A program made the translations under genes and the position numbers. Below the pieces are notes generated by a model. That model searched no databases, was not told where the DNA came from, and saw only the letters and a list, made by a program, of their open reading frames with translations. Positions 1-9,141 of a stretch of DNA of 64,000 nt are shown here, piece after piece (within the stretch, counting starts at the first letter, position 1; every line of letters begins with the position of its first letter). Origin of the DNA: Syntrophorhabdales bacterium (GTDB lineage: Bacteria > Desulfobacterota > Syntrophorhabdia > Syntrophorhabdales > WCHB1-27); the NCBI GenBank assembly GCA_035541455.1, contig DATKNH010000116.1:1-64000 (forward strand), read 5' to 3'.

Positions 1-601
1 TGATTTTAATGGGCGCACATGTCTTAAGGTGTCTCTTACCGACGACATGCAGGCAAAGATGTTGAAAGGACAGCCCGGGGATCAGGCAACGTTCGCCCTG
101 CTGCCCGTTACCTTCCACAATGGCAGCATCGAAGTTGACATAGCAGGTGAAGTCAACGATAAGGGTGCTCCGGATGCGCGAGGCTTCGTGGGCATCGCTT
201 TTCGCGTCGATGAAGATGCGTCCAAGTTTGAGGCGATCTACCTGCGAATGACCAACGGACTGAAAGCTGAACCACCCCCTCCTTCTCCCCGCAATGAAAG
301 GGCCATCCAATACTTCTCGTATCCTGACTGGCGGTTTTCCCGATTCAGGAAGGAGTTTCCGGGGCAGTACGAGAAGGGTGCGAGCATAGCACCAAGGTTG
401 TGGATACCGTTTCGGATAGAAGTGAGCGGAACCACCGCAAAGGCATACGTCAACAACGAACCTGAGCCCGCACTCACCGTGACCGATCTGAAGATGGGCC
501 CCGATGCGCAAGGTTCCGTTGGCTTATGGGTGGACGATGGTTCAAGCGGGTACTTTTCCAATCTGCGGATAACGCCACTTCAAGAAAAAACTAAGCCATG
601 A
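1..601 (+). CDS. LamG/DUF1080-like protein, 5' end missing
   Basis: The reading frame is open to the left edge of the window (first full codon at base 2), so the N-terminus is probably missing; a GTG at 29 is in frame but falls inside what looks like continuous beta-sandwich sequence. About 200 residues are visible, rich in beta-strand patterns and aromatics, ending in a glycine-rich segment (GLWVDDGSSGYFSNLRI) typical of the last strands of concanavalin A-like (LamG or DUF1080-type) domains. Such domains bind or act on carbohydrate or other extracellular ligands, but no catalytic residues can be named here. The next gene starts 46 bases downstream. Family assignment is from general resemblance; function unknown. 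Confidence 0.55.
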   Translation, partial: DFNGRTCLKVSLTDDMQAKMLKGQPGDQATFALLPVTFHNGSIEVDIAGEVNDKGAPDARGFVGIAFRVDEDASKFEAIYLRMTNGLKAEPPPPSPRNERAIQYFSYPDWRFSRFRKEFPGQYEKGASIAPRLWIPFRIEVSGTTAKAYVNNEPEPALTVTDLKMGPDAQGSVGLWVDDGSSGYFSNLRITPLQEKTKP

Positions 602-647
602 GCTTGTTATCTGCCATCATCAAATAACAAGGAGGCATAACTATACC

Positions 648-1262
648 ATGGATGAAGTAACGCAAAGGGCGCTGAATATTCTTTTGAAGGTGAAGTCCAT
701 GACGTTCGCCACGATCAATCAGGGGGAGCCGGACGCGAGGATCGTCAACGTCATGCTCGTAGAAGAGGACGGCATCTATTTCACCACCGGGCGAGGCAAA
801 CATTTTTACAAGCAGCTCGAACAGAACCCCAAGGTCGCCATCTGCGGCATGAACGAAGATCTCGTGGCCGTGCGCCTCATCGGTGACATTCGTCGCTGCG
901 AGGGCAGAGAAATGATGCACAGGATTCTGGAGCGCAACCCGCTCCTCGGCAACCTTTATGCTGGCGAGACAATTCAGATCCTGGAGCCTTTTCACCTGTT
1001 CAGAGGCAAAGGGGAAATATTCGATCTGGGCCACGAGCCTCCCAAAAAAGAACGCTTTGCGTTTGGGGGAGCCACGGTAAACCCACCCGGCTTTCGTATA
1101 ACCGCAAAATGCACGGCATGCGGTGCGTGCGTCGACTCATGTCCTGTGGGCGTTATCACAGAAGGAGACGTCTATAGCATCGAAGGAAGCCTGTGTCTGG
1201 AGTGCGGGCTTTGTGCGGAAGTCTGTCCTGAAGGCGCGATCGATCCGCCCGGCAAAATGTAA
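648..1262 (+). CDS. FMN-binding split-barrel protein fused to 2x[4Fe-4S] ferredoxin domain
   Basis: 204 residues. Residues 1-130 resemble the pyridoxamine 5'-phosphate oxidase-like split barrel that binds FMN or F420. Residues 150-204 carry two ferredoxin motifs, CTACGACVDSCP and CLECGLCAEVCP, each CxxCxxCxxxCP and so expected to bind a [4Fe-4S] cluster. The fusion suggests a soluble flavin oxidoreductase that exchanges electrons with its own ferredoxin domain; such fusions occur in anaerobes but the substrate is not known. An AAGGAGG ribosome binding site precedes the ATG. It follows the LamG-like gene on the same strand and is separated from the next gene by a 280-base gap containing a sigma-54-type promoter, so it is probably not co-transcribed with the arylsulfotransferase. 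Confidence 0.8.
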   Translation: MDEVTQRALNILLKVKSMTFATINQGEPDARIVNVMLVEEDGIYFTTGRGKHFYKQLEQNPKVAICGMNEDLVAVRLIGDIRRCEGREMMHRILERNPLLGNLYAGETIQILEPFHLFRGKGEIFDLGHEPPKKERFAFGGATVNPPGFRITAKCTACGACVDSCPVGVITEGDVYSIEGSLCLECGLCAEVCPEGAIDPPGKM

Positions 1263-1469
1263 CGGATCGATTGCGCCTTGCTCGTTCAGCATCGCACGTT
1301 AATCAGGGTTGTCCAGAATCTCTGTCGTGGCGGAAAGCTGTACGGATATCTTCACACCGTAAAGCAACCCTTACAACAGCATGGAGGGCGTTCCGACGAG
1401 ACCTATTGTTTAATCCGGCAAACCAGTCAATACTTCTCAGGATTTCCTCGAGCTGGCCGTGGCGTAGTA

Positions 1470-1485
1470 TGGCACACCCCTTGCT
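1470..1485 (+). promoter_or_regulatory. Sigma-54 (-24/-12) promoter upstream of first arylsulfotransferase
   Basis: TGGCAC-N5-TTGCT with exactly ten bases between the GG and GC, a full match to the RpoN consensus. It lies in the 280-base gap before the arylsulfotransferase start at 1543, about 58 bases upstream, with no coding sequence recognised in the gap. An NtrC-type activator with an intact GAFTGA loop is encoded just downstream, which supports real use. Confidence 0.75.
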
Positions 1486-1542
1486 CCGGCGCTAAATGAG
1501 GACATCGTCCAAGGTAATTCCATTCCAAGAAAGGAGGTATTT

Positions 1543-2919
1543 ATGAAGCGTAACGGGTTTACGGCTTTACTAATTGTATGTCTTGTATTACTCGCAGTCA
1601 GTATCGCGGGAGCAGAATCGTTCCTTCAGCCTACAGGTCTTCTCAGGTGGGACAAGACAAAGGCTTTCAATGGCTACACACTTTACGCAACTCCATACAC
1701 TAAAGATGTTTACCTGATCGACATGGAAGGGAACCTTATTCACAAATGGGAGACCGATAACCTGAACGGACTTTATGCGGTGCTCCTGCCGAACGGCAAT
1801 ATCCTGCGCGGCGCCTGTGTCAATGAAAGATTCGCGGTCTACTTCGGCGGGTCCTCAGGTTCATTGCAGGAGCTCGATTGGAATGGCAAGGTCGTGTGGG
1901 AATACAAGATGAATAGCCCGCAGGGCTTTTATCATCATGCTTTTGACGTCATGCCCAATGGTAACATACTGCTCATCGCATGGGAGCAGAAGAGCTGGGA
2001 CGAAGCAATAAAGAAAGGGCGTGACCCGAAGACGACCAAGCCGGACGGTGTCGTCTCGCCTGCGGACCCCAAAAGACAGCCTGTCCAGGGTATCTGGCCT
2101 GACTTTGTCCGCGAAATAGACAAAAGCGGAAAGATGGTCTGGGAGTGGCACGTGTGGGATCACATCGGCACAGGGCCGGACCAGATCAACATAAACTTCA
2201 CCCTTCCCTCAACGCTGGGGCCGCTCTACGGAGGGCCTGACTGGACGCACTTCAACACAGTACAGTATCTTCCAAAAACCGACCAGGTGCTGGTCAATTC
2301 CCGCAACTTCGGCGAGTTCTACATCATTGACAAGAAGAGCGGCAAGATCGTCTACCGCTGGGGCAACCCGGGTACGCACGGAAAAGGGCGTCTGCCAGGC
2401 GGTTACGTAGACGACGGCGACCAGATCCTCTTCGGCCCGCATCATGTGCAAGTGCAGGAGGACGGGAATATCACCATATTTGATAACGGCACCTTCAGGC
2501 CTTCCGGAAACTATTCCCGCGTCATAGAGATGGACCCGAAGACGGGAAAGATCCTCTGGCAGTTTGCCGGAAAAGGCATCCCGCGCTATGGAAACTCATT
2601 CTCTTCGGCGTTTCAGTCAAGTGCTCAGAAGCTGCCGAACGGCAATTTCCTCGTGACGTCAACAAACTGGGGTCACATGTTTGAAGTGACACGGGACAAA
2701 AAGATTGTCTGGGAGTACATCAACCCGGTCAATGAAAAAGGTGTGAACTGCACGAGGGATGATTTTGATGTCACCTACGAGGTGCATCGGTCTTACCGCT
2801 ATGCGCCGGACTACCCCGGTCTTAAAGGCAAGGACCTGACGCCGAAGGGGCCTTTGACTGCGGGATGTCCTGACTTTCGCAAGGCGCTCGATGAAGGAAC
2901 GGCAAAGAACCCCAAATAG
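1543..2919 (+). CDS. Arylsulfotransferase (ASST) family protein, copy 1
   Basis: 458 residues with a Sec signal peptide (about residues 1-25, ending SIAGA). The rest is a beta-propeller of repeated PNGNIL and GKIVW-type blades. Conserved histidine motifs of the ASST family are visible: HHAFDVMPNGNIL, DWTHFNTV, GPHHVQV followed by IFDNG, and a late TSTNWGHMFEV. In characterised periplasmic ASSTs these regions hold the histidines that accept and transfer sulfate between phenolic esters and phenols without PAPS. AAGGAGG lies seven bases before the ATG. A sigma-54-type promoter precedes the gene and a strong hairpin follows it, so it looks monocistronic. A paralogue lies at 6776. Which sulfate donor and acceptor are used cannot be told. 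Confidence 0.85.
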   Translation: MKRNGFTALLIVCLVLLAVSIAGAESFLQPTGLLRWDKTKAFNGYTLYATPYTKDVYLIDMEGNLIHKWETDNLNGLYAVLLPNGNILRGACVNERFAVYFGGSSGSLQELDWNGKVVWEYKMNSPQGFYHHAFDVMPNGNILLIAWEQKSWDEAIKKGRDPKTTKPDGVVSPADPKRQPVQGIWPDFVREIDKSGKMVWEWHVWDHIGTGPDQININFTLPSTLGPLYGGPDWTHFNTVQYLPKTDQVLVNSRNFGEFYIIDKKSGKIVYRWGNPGTHGKGRLPGGYVDDGDQILFGPHHVQVQEDGNITIFDNGTFRPSGNYSRVIEMDPKTGKILWQFAGKGIPRYGNSFSSAFQSSAQKLPNGNFLVTSTNWGHMFEVTRDKKIVWEYINPVNEKGVNCTRDDFDVTYEVHRSYRYAPDYPGLKGKDLTPKGPLTAGCPDFRKALDEGTAKNPK

Positions 2920-2933
2920 AAGCACGGGCAAAT

Positions 2934-2970
2934 AGATCAGGGGCTGCGGTTCACTGCAGCTCCCTGATCT
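2934..2970 (+). terminator. Hairpin after arylsulfotransferase 1
   Basis: A 14-base-pair stem (AGATCAGGGGCTGC pairing with GCAGC-T-CCCTGATCT, one bulged T) around an eight-base loop, starting 14 bases after the stop codon. There is no following run of T, so it may work as a processing or attenuation hairpin rather than a classic Rho-independent terminator. Confidence 0.55.
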
Positions 2971-3070
2971 GGACCCAAGGACAAACAGATGATTGGTCCT
3001 TGCGCACGTCAGCTGCTGCGACTTGTGAGCTCGGGCAGAGTATGGTAACCTTTCCGCAACAGAGGCTTGT

Positions 3071-5039
3071 GTGAACCGCTTCAGGCCGATACGAGCGGCC
3101 TTTATTCTTGTTCTTCTCGTCATTTTCCTTCTTCCGGTGGCAGCTTATCCTCAGCGAATACTCAGGGTAGGTGTCGACTCCTCTTTGCCCCCCTTTTCCT
3201 TCATCGATGCTGAATCGAACTCGATTCGGGGTTTCGATATTGATCTGGCAAAGCTGCTTGTTGCCAACCTGGAGGCACGACTCAGGCTCTTCCCGGCAAA
3301 GAGCAGCGAATTAGAAGAGCGTCTCTATGACGGTAAAGTGGATTTAATAATCAGCGAGAAAATCCCGAGTGCCAGGCTGCAGTCGCTTGAACTGCCGCTT
3401 CAGGTGGAAAGAAAACTCTTTGTAAATAATTCGTGCGTGACCGTCACCTGTGTCCGGGATCTCCCGGGTATCTCGGCAATTGTCCTGAAAGGTAGTGATC
3501 TGAGAACACTGGTTCCCAGCTGGGAAAAGGTCAAGTTTATTGAGGCCGAGACCCAGGAGAAGGCCCTGCAACTTCTCAATGCGGGAGAAGCTCAGGCTTA
3601 CATTTCACCCAACGGCCGCGCGGCGATCTACACGATCCAGAAAAACAATCTGCGAAACATCAAAGAAGTGGGCATGCCCGTTGAGTCGGTGCCTTTGACC
3701 GTCTCGGTGCGGGCCGATAACACGCAACTGCTCACAGAGCTGAGTGTTGCTTTCGGCAAAATAGTGGAGAACGGAAGTTTCGACACAATCCATAAGAAGT
3801 GGTTCGGACACGAGATCGAATTTGCAGACCTGGAAAAGTACATCAAGTTCGGGAGCGGCGCAGCCGGACTTCTTGCTTTGATGCTGCTGGGATTTATCAT
3901 CTGGAACAGGACACTGAAAAGAGAGGTGCGCCGGGTGACACATGACCTTAAGCTTTCAGAGCAGAAACACAAGGACCTGATCGAGTTCTCCCCTGAGATG
4001 ATCCATCTTATTGCGCCGGACGGCAGAATCATGCATGCGAACAAGATCGTGCTGCAGAGGCTCGGTTACTCGTTGGAAGAAGTATGCTCCAAAGGTATCG
4101 GCGATCTTGTCGCGCCTGAGAAGAAAGCGGAGATAGAAAATTTTATTGAGTCGATCTTCACGACAGCGGCGGGGACAAGAGAGTTCTCTCTTTGCAGCAA
4201 GAGCGGCAGGATGATCGATGTAGAAATGAGCGCCACAGTCGTGAGGGGACCGGACACCGTATTGGCCTGTTGCTTTTCGCGCGATATTACAGAGCGCAAA
4301 CGGTTGGAGGAAGAGCTGATCCAGTCGGAGCGCCTGGCTATCATGGGCGAGATGGCCGCAGGGATCGCGCACGAGATCAATAATCCGCTCGGGATCATTC
4401 TTGCGAACACAGAGGAGCTGCTCCAGCAGAAATTCGATGACGGCGATACAAAGGACAGCCTCGAGGCGATCGAGCGCAATGCGCTGCGGGCGGGCAAATT
4501 CATCGACGATCTGCTTACCTTTACCCGGCCGACCCCTCCTGCAAAGGTGCGTATCGATTTGACCGGCCTGGTTGAAGAATCGCTCAGCCTCTGCAAGCAG
4601 CAGCTCAAGCAGAAACAAGTCCGGATAGAAAAATCGTTCCCTGCCGGACCTCTCTTTTTTGAAGGCGATGACAGCCAGATTCAGCAGGTTATGATCAATC
4701 TGATTCTGAATGCTGTGCAGGCCATGCCACAGAAAGGAACTATCACGATACGTGCAGGGCACGAGCGTAACAACGGCACCCAACTGATTCACCTTGAGAT
4801 CGCCGATTCCGGCACCGGTATTCCCGAGAAAGACCTGGCGAAGATATTCGATCCTTTCTACACCGCGCGCAAGAACAAAGGATTCGGGCTCGGGCTTTCT
4901 ATTTCGAAACGCATCATCGATAAGCATAACGGGACTATTCGCGTCGAATCGGAGGCCGGTCGCGGCACCGTGATCTTCATCGATCTTCCCTTCTGTCCGC
5001 CTCCGGATGCGCCTCCTGCAGCCCAAAAGGAACGCAGCA

Positions 5040-5047
<8 letters not shown>
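3071..5047 (+). CDS. Sensor histidine kinase with periplasmic solute-binding (SBP_bac_3) and PAS domains
   Basis: 658 residues, GTG start. A signal/anchor segment (about 8-27) is followed by a periplasmic binding-protein domain of SBP_bac_3 type (about 30-250: RVGVDSSLPPFSF, GFDIDLAKLL), a transmembrane helix (about 260-280), a PAS domain (about 300-415), a HisKA dimerisation domain with the phospho-accepting histidine near 434 (GIAHEINNPLG), and an HATPase domain with N, G1 and G2 motifs (NLILNAVQAM, DSGTGIPE, GFGLGLSI). It probably senses a small solute directly in the periplasm. It overlaps the response regulator gene by a few bases, so the pair is translationally coupled. Placed between two arylsulfotransferase genes with sigma-54 promoters, it is the likely sensor for that regulon. 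Confidence 0.9.
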
Positions 5048-6401
<1,354 letters not shown>

Positions 6402-6775
6402 TGTGCTGCAAATCCAGCGACATCCCTCTCCCGAATTATCTATGTTGCGCAGTAACCTGCACGGCTGTGCAACACTTCGCACACTTGAGGCAATTCAGAC
6501 TTTTCTTGTGAAGACGGAATGCTCTCAAAAGCCATGAAATCACGGCTCATCACCGTGGATCGGGTATCACCATACTCGGCACACGGATTGCTTTAAGAAT
6601 GTACGGAAATAAGCGGCCTGTTTCTACGAAACCGAAAGAGAAGAAGGCGATCGGACCGCGAAGATAGTATGTTTACGGGCAGTGCGAAGGAGAGGGGGTG
6701 GGAACGTATTCTGAGCAGTAGTTTCTGAAGCGTGATGGTTTTTTGAGACTACATTATCATGAGAGGAGGGTGATC
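6402..6775. other. Intergenic regulatory region upstream of the large cluster
   Basis: A 374-base gap with no convincing coding sequence. It holds a dyad TGTGC-N8-GCACA at 6466-6483, preceded by a related half-site pair (GTTGCGCA near 6444 and TGTGCAAC near 6466), and a sigma-54-type promoter at 6577-6592. A dyad about 95-110 bases upstream of a -24/-12 element is where an NtrC-type activator would bind, but the assignment is inference. Confidence 0.45.
6577..6592 (+). promoter_or_regulatory. Sigma-54 (-24/-12) promoter of the second arylsulfotransferase cluster
   Basis: CGGCAC-N5-TTGCT with the invariant GG and GC ten bases apart; one mismatch to TGGCAC. It lies about 185 bases before the ATG at 6776, leaving a long leader. 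The perfect-consensus element before the first arylsulfotransferase makes this weaker copy more credible. Confidence 0.6.
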
Positions 6776-8143
6776 ATGTCAAAGAAGGTGTTCTGTGCAT
6801 TGGCAATTATAGGATTTATTGCAGCCTCGCTGGTGACGGCCGAGGCATATGAGTTGCTGTATGGTCCCACAGGATTAATAAGGTACAACAAAGAAAAAGC
6901 GTACGATGGTTACATGCTGTTCGCTCCCAGTTTGAGCACGACAACGTACCTCATTGATATGGAGGGAAATGTCGTTCATACGTGGAAGAGTAAGTATCTA
7001 CCAGGGCTCTTTGCGATGCTTCTGCCCAATGGAAATATTCTGCGCGCTGGAAGACCTGAGCCCAACCCTGAAAAGACGCCCGTTGCGTTCGGCGGCACCG
7101 CAGGGCTTATCCAGGAGATCGACTGGGATGGAAACGTGGTATGGGAATACAAGGAGTACAGCCCGACTGCGCTCCAGCACCACTGTTTCAATGTTATGCC
7201 GAACGGCAACATTCTTTTGATAGGCTGGGAGTACAAGAGCGCCGCGGAGGCGATCAAGAAAGGGCGCAACCCGAAGACCATGCCCAAAGAATGGGAGTTT
7301 GAGGGCAAGAAATACACCGGACTCTGGCCGGATTACGTGAAGGAAATAAGCAGGGACAAGAAAGTGGTATGGGAGTGGCACGCGTGGGATCACATCGGGA
7401 AAGGACCCAAGAAGCTCGACATCAACTTTCAGCTTCCGAAGGCCTCCGGTTACATGCACATCCCCGACTGGACGCACTTCAATACCGTCGACTACCTCCC
7501 TGCAACTGACCAGATTCTCGTCAATTCCCGGAACTTTGGTGAGTTCTATCTTATCAACCATAAGACGGGGGCTATAGAGTTTCGTTGGGGCAATCCCAGC
7601 GCCTACGGAAAGGGAAAGCCGCCCAAGTTTCTGGATGATGGAGACCAGATCCTCTTTGGGCCGCACCATGTAACGGTGCTGGAGAATGGTCATTTCCAGA
7701 TATTCGACAACGGATGGAAGAGACCGGAGAAGAACCGCTCGCGCGTAGTTGAGATGGACCCGAAGACCGGGAAGATTGTCTGGCAGTTCGAGCCTGTAAT
7801 AGGCAACAGTTTCTATACGACGTATCAGGGATCGGCGCAAAAGCTTCCGAACGGCAATATCCTGGTGACATCGAGCAACCACGGTCATGTGTTTGAGGTG
7901 ACGTATGGTGAAAAGCCGCAGGTGGTCTGGGAGTGGGTCAACCCTGTTTTTCCCGGTGATAAAATCAAGTGCTTCTATGACGACGGCAAGGACAGCGTGT
8001 CGGCAAGAGAAGACCTTGCGGCAAACATGATCCACCGTTCTTACAAGTATGGAAAGGATTATCCGGGACTCGCGGGCAAAGACCTGAGCAAGAAGGAACC
8101 CTTCGCAGGAGAATGCCCGGAAATATGGAAAATGGCGAAGTAG
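6776..8143 (+). CDS. Arylsulfotransferase (ASST) family protein, copy 2
   Basis: 455 residues from the ATG at 6776, placed after GAGGAGGGTGATC. A Sec signal peptide (about 1-24, ending VTAEA) precedes a propeller clearly paralogous to the protein at 1543: matching histidine motifs HHCFNVMPNGNIL, DWTHFNTVDYLP, GPHHVTV with IFDNG, and TSSNHGHVFEV. Predicted to transfer sulfate between phenolic compounds in the periplasm, as in characterised ASSTs. It is the first gene of a long same-strand run and lies downstream of a sigma-54-type element. Having two copies separated only by their probable regulators suggests a local duplication followed by specialisation. Substrates unknown. Confidence 0.85.
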   Translation: MSKKVFCALAIIGFIAASLVTAEAYELLYGPTGLIRYNKEKAYDGYMLFAPSLSTTTYLIDMEGNVVHTWKSKYLPGLFAMLLPNGNILRAGRPEPNPEKTPVAFGGTAGLIQEIDWDGNVVWEYKEYSPTALQHHCFNVMPNGNILLIGWEYKSAAEAIKKGRNPKTMPKEWEFEGKKYTGLWPDYVKEISRDKKVVWEWHAWDHIGKGPKKLDINFQLPKASGYMHIPDWTHFNTVDYLPATDQILVNSRNFGEFYLINHKTGAIEFRWGNPSAYGKGKPPKFLDDGDQILFGPHHVTVLENGHFQIFDNGWKRPEKNRSRVVEMDPKTGKIVWQFEPVIGNSFYTTYQGSAQKLPNGNILVTSSNHGHVFEVTYGEKPQVVWEWVNPVFPGDKIKCFYDDGKDSVSAREDLAANMIHRSYKYGKDYPGLAGKDLSKKEPFAGECPEIWKMAK

Positions 8144-8171
8144 CATATCGTAGTAACCATAAGCGTGAGCA

Positions 8172-8221
8172 GGACCGGAGAGCCGAAGAGGCCGAAACCC
8201 GTTCGCAAGGCGCTCCGGTCC
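8172..8221 (+). other. Inverted repeat between arylsulfotransferase 2 and the first HhH gene
   Basis: GGACCGGAG (8172-8180) and CTCCGGTCC (8213-8221) form a perfect nine-base-pair stem with a 32-base loop. No T run follows, so it may attenuate or protect mRNA rather than terminate. Confidence 0.4.
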
Positions 8222-8253
8222 CACCAAATAAGATCAGATAAGGAGGAACGGAA

Positions 8254-8580
8254 ATGAAGCGGAGATTGCTTTTGGGTTTTGTGTTTTGCCTGGGCTTTGC
8301 TTTTGTAGCGGCAGCAGCCCTCCACGCTCAAGCCCCGGCGAAGGTGAACGTGAATGCGGCGACTGCGGATCAGCTTGCAAAAGTACCGGGTATGTCTGCC
8401 GACATGGCTAAGGCGGTTGTTGATACACGGGCGAAATCGGGTGCCTTCAAATCGGCTGACGACCTGATGAGGGTCCCTGGCATGACGAAAGAGAAAGCGG
8501 ACGCTATCGCACCAGCGCTATCCTTCGGACAGGCTAAGAGCGCAGGAGACGAAGAAGAGACCAAACTCCCGAGATACTAA
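8254..8580 (+). CDS. Secreted ComEA-like helix-hairpin-helix protein 1
   Basis: 108 residues. A Sec signal peptide (about 1-26, ending HAQA) is followed by one ComEA-type double helix-hairpin-helix domain (about 29-90) beginning VNVNAATADQLAKVPGM and repeating the VPGM hairpin (LMRVPGMTKEKA). In ComEA this fold binds double-stranded DNA without sequence specificity in the periplasm during uptake; many small secreted homologues have no proven role. The tail is acidic. GGAGG precedes the ATG. A second copy follows directly and a third is at 15184, all next to periplasmic phosphatase- or sulfotransferase-like enzymes. No other competence gene is visible, so competence is not implied; a structural or nucleic-acid-binding role is possible. 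Confidence 0.85.
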   Translation: MKRRLLLGFVFCLGFAFVAAAALHAQAPAKVNVNAATADQLAKVPGMSADMAKAVVDTRAKSGAFKSADDLMRVPGMTKEKADAIAPALSFGQAKSAGDEEETKLPRY

Positions 8581-8600
8581 TGCAGTATCGCAGCAGCACC

Positions 8601-8635
8601 TGGATAGTAAGTAGATAGTGCATAGATGGTAAACC
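8601..8635. repeat. Degenerate GTAAG/AGTGA-type short repeat
   Basis: A stretch reading GGATAGTAAGTAGATAGTG then CATAGATGGTAA, resembling the seven-base-periodic arms at 29488-29665 and 48199-48393. Only one arm is visible and the match is loose. Confidence 0.3.
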
Positions 8636-8708
8636 GTGCGTGATGACGCATGGCGAAGCGGATGTCCTGTGCGCTGTGCGCCATCACACCAAAAAAGGAG
8701 GTAGAGAG

Positions 8709-9071
8709 ATGCGTATCAGAATATATTCTCTCCTGGCGCTTGTCCTGGCGGCAGCGCTGTTTCTGCTGGGCTATTCCGGGGCAGCGGTTGCGCAAAGCTC
8801 GGGGAAGGCAAGCCTGAATAAGGCGAGCGCAGCAAGGCTCGCAAAGGTTCCGGGTGTCACCCCGGCTCTTGCGAAGGCAATAGCGGATTACCGCACCAAG
8901 AACGGTGCATTTAAGAAACCTGACGATCTTTTGAAGGTACCAGGCATGACTCAAGACATTCTCAAAAAGATGTCGCTACAGGTTGATTCAAAAGGCGACA
9001 TACTCTTGCCCGCGGCCAAAGGTGATGGCGACGATGAGGAAGAGCCGAGCCTGAAACCGTCGAAGTGTTAG
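8709..9071 (+). CDS. Secreted ComEA-like helix-hairpin-helix protein 2
   Basis: 120 residues from the ATG at 8709, which follows AAAAAAGGAGG. The signal peptide (about 1-27, ending AVAQS) precedes a ComEA-type HhH domain (ASLNKASAARLAKVPGV, then LLKVPGMTQDI) and an acidic tail (GDDEEEP). It is a paralogue of the protein at 8254 and stands directly downstream, so the pair probably arose by tandem duplication. Function is inferred only from the fold: binding of DNA or another polyanion in the periplasm. It precedes the Tat-exported alkaline-phosphatase-superfamily gene, with a 70-base gap. Confidence 0.83.
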   Translation: MRIRIYSLLALVLAAALFLLGYSGAAVAQSSGKASLNKASAARLAKVPGVTPALAKAIADYRTKNGAFKKPDDLLKVPGMTQDILKKMSLQVDSKGDILLPAAKGDGDDEEEPSLKPSKC

Positions 9072-9141
9072 CTGGCAAAGTTTCTGAAATCTTACGTTGA
9101 ACATTCAGCCCGTAGGGCTTGTCATACAAGGAGGGTGTGCC

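Noticed and set aside
1271-1499. Short open frames in the gap before arylsulfotransferase 1
   Set aside because: Two overlapping frames with no ribosome binding site or family resemblance; the region carries the sigma-54 promoter.
6998-8227. Long open frame on the minus strand opposite arylsulfotransferase 2 (similar ones opposite 3956-5026, 33322-34188 and 62752-63639)
   Set aside because: No recognisable domain, no ribosome binding site, and each lies fully antisense to a gene with clear family motifs.
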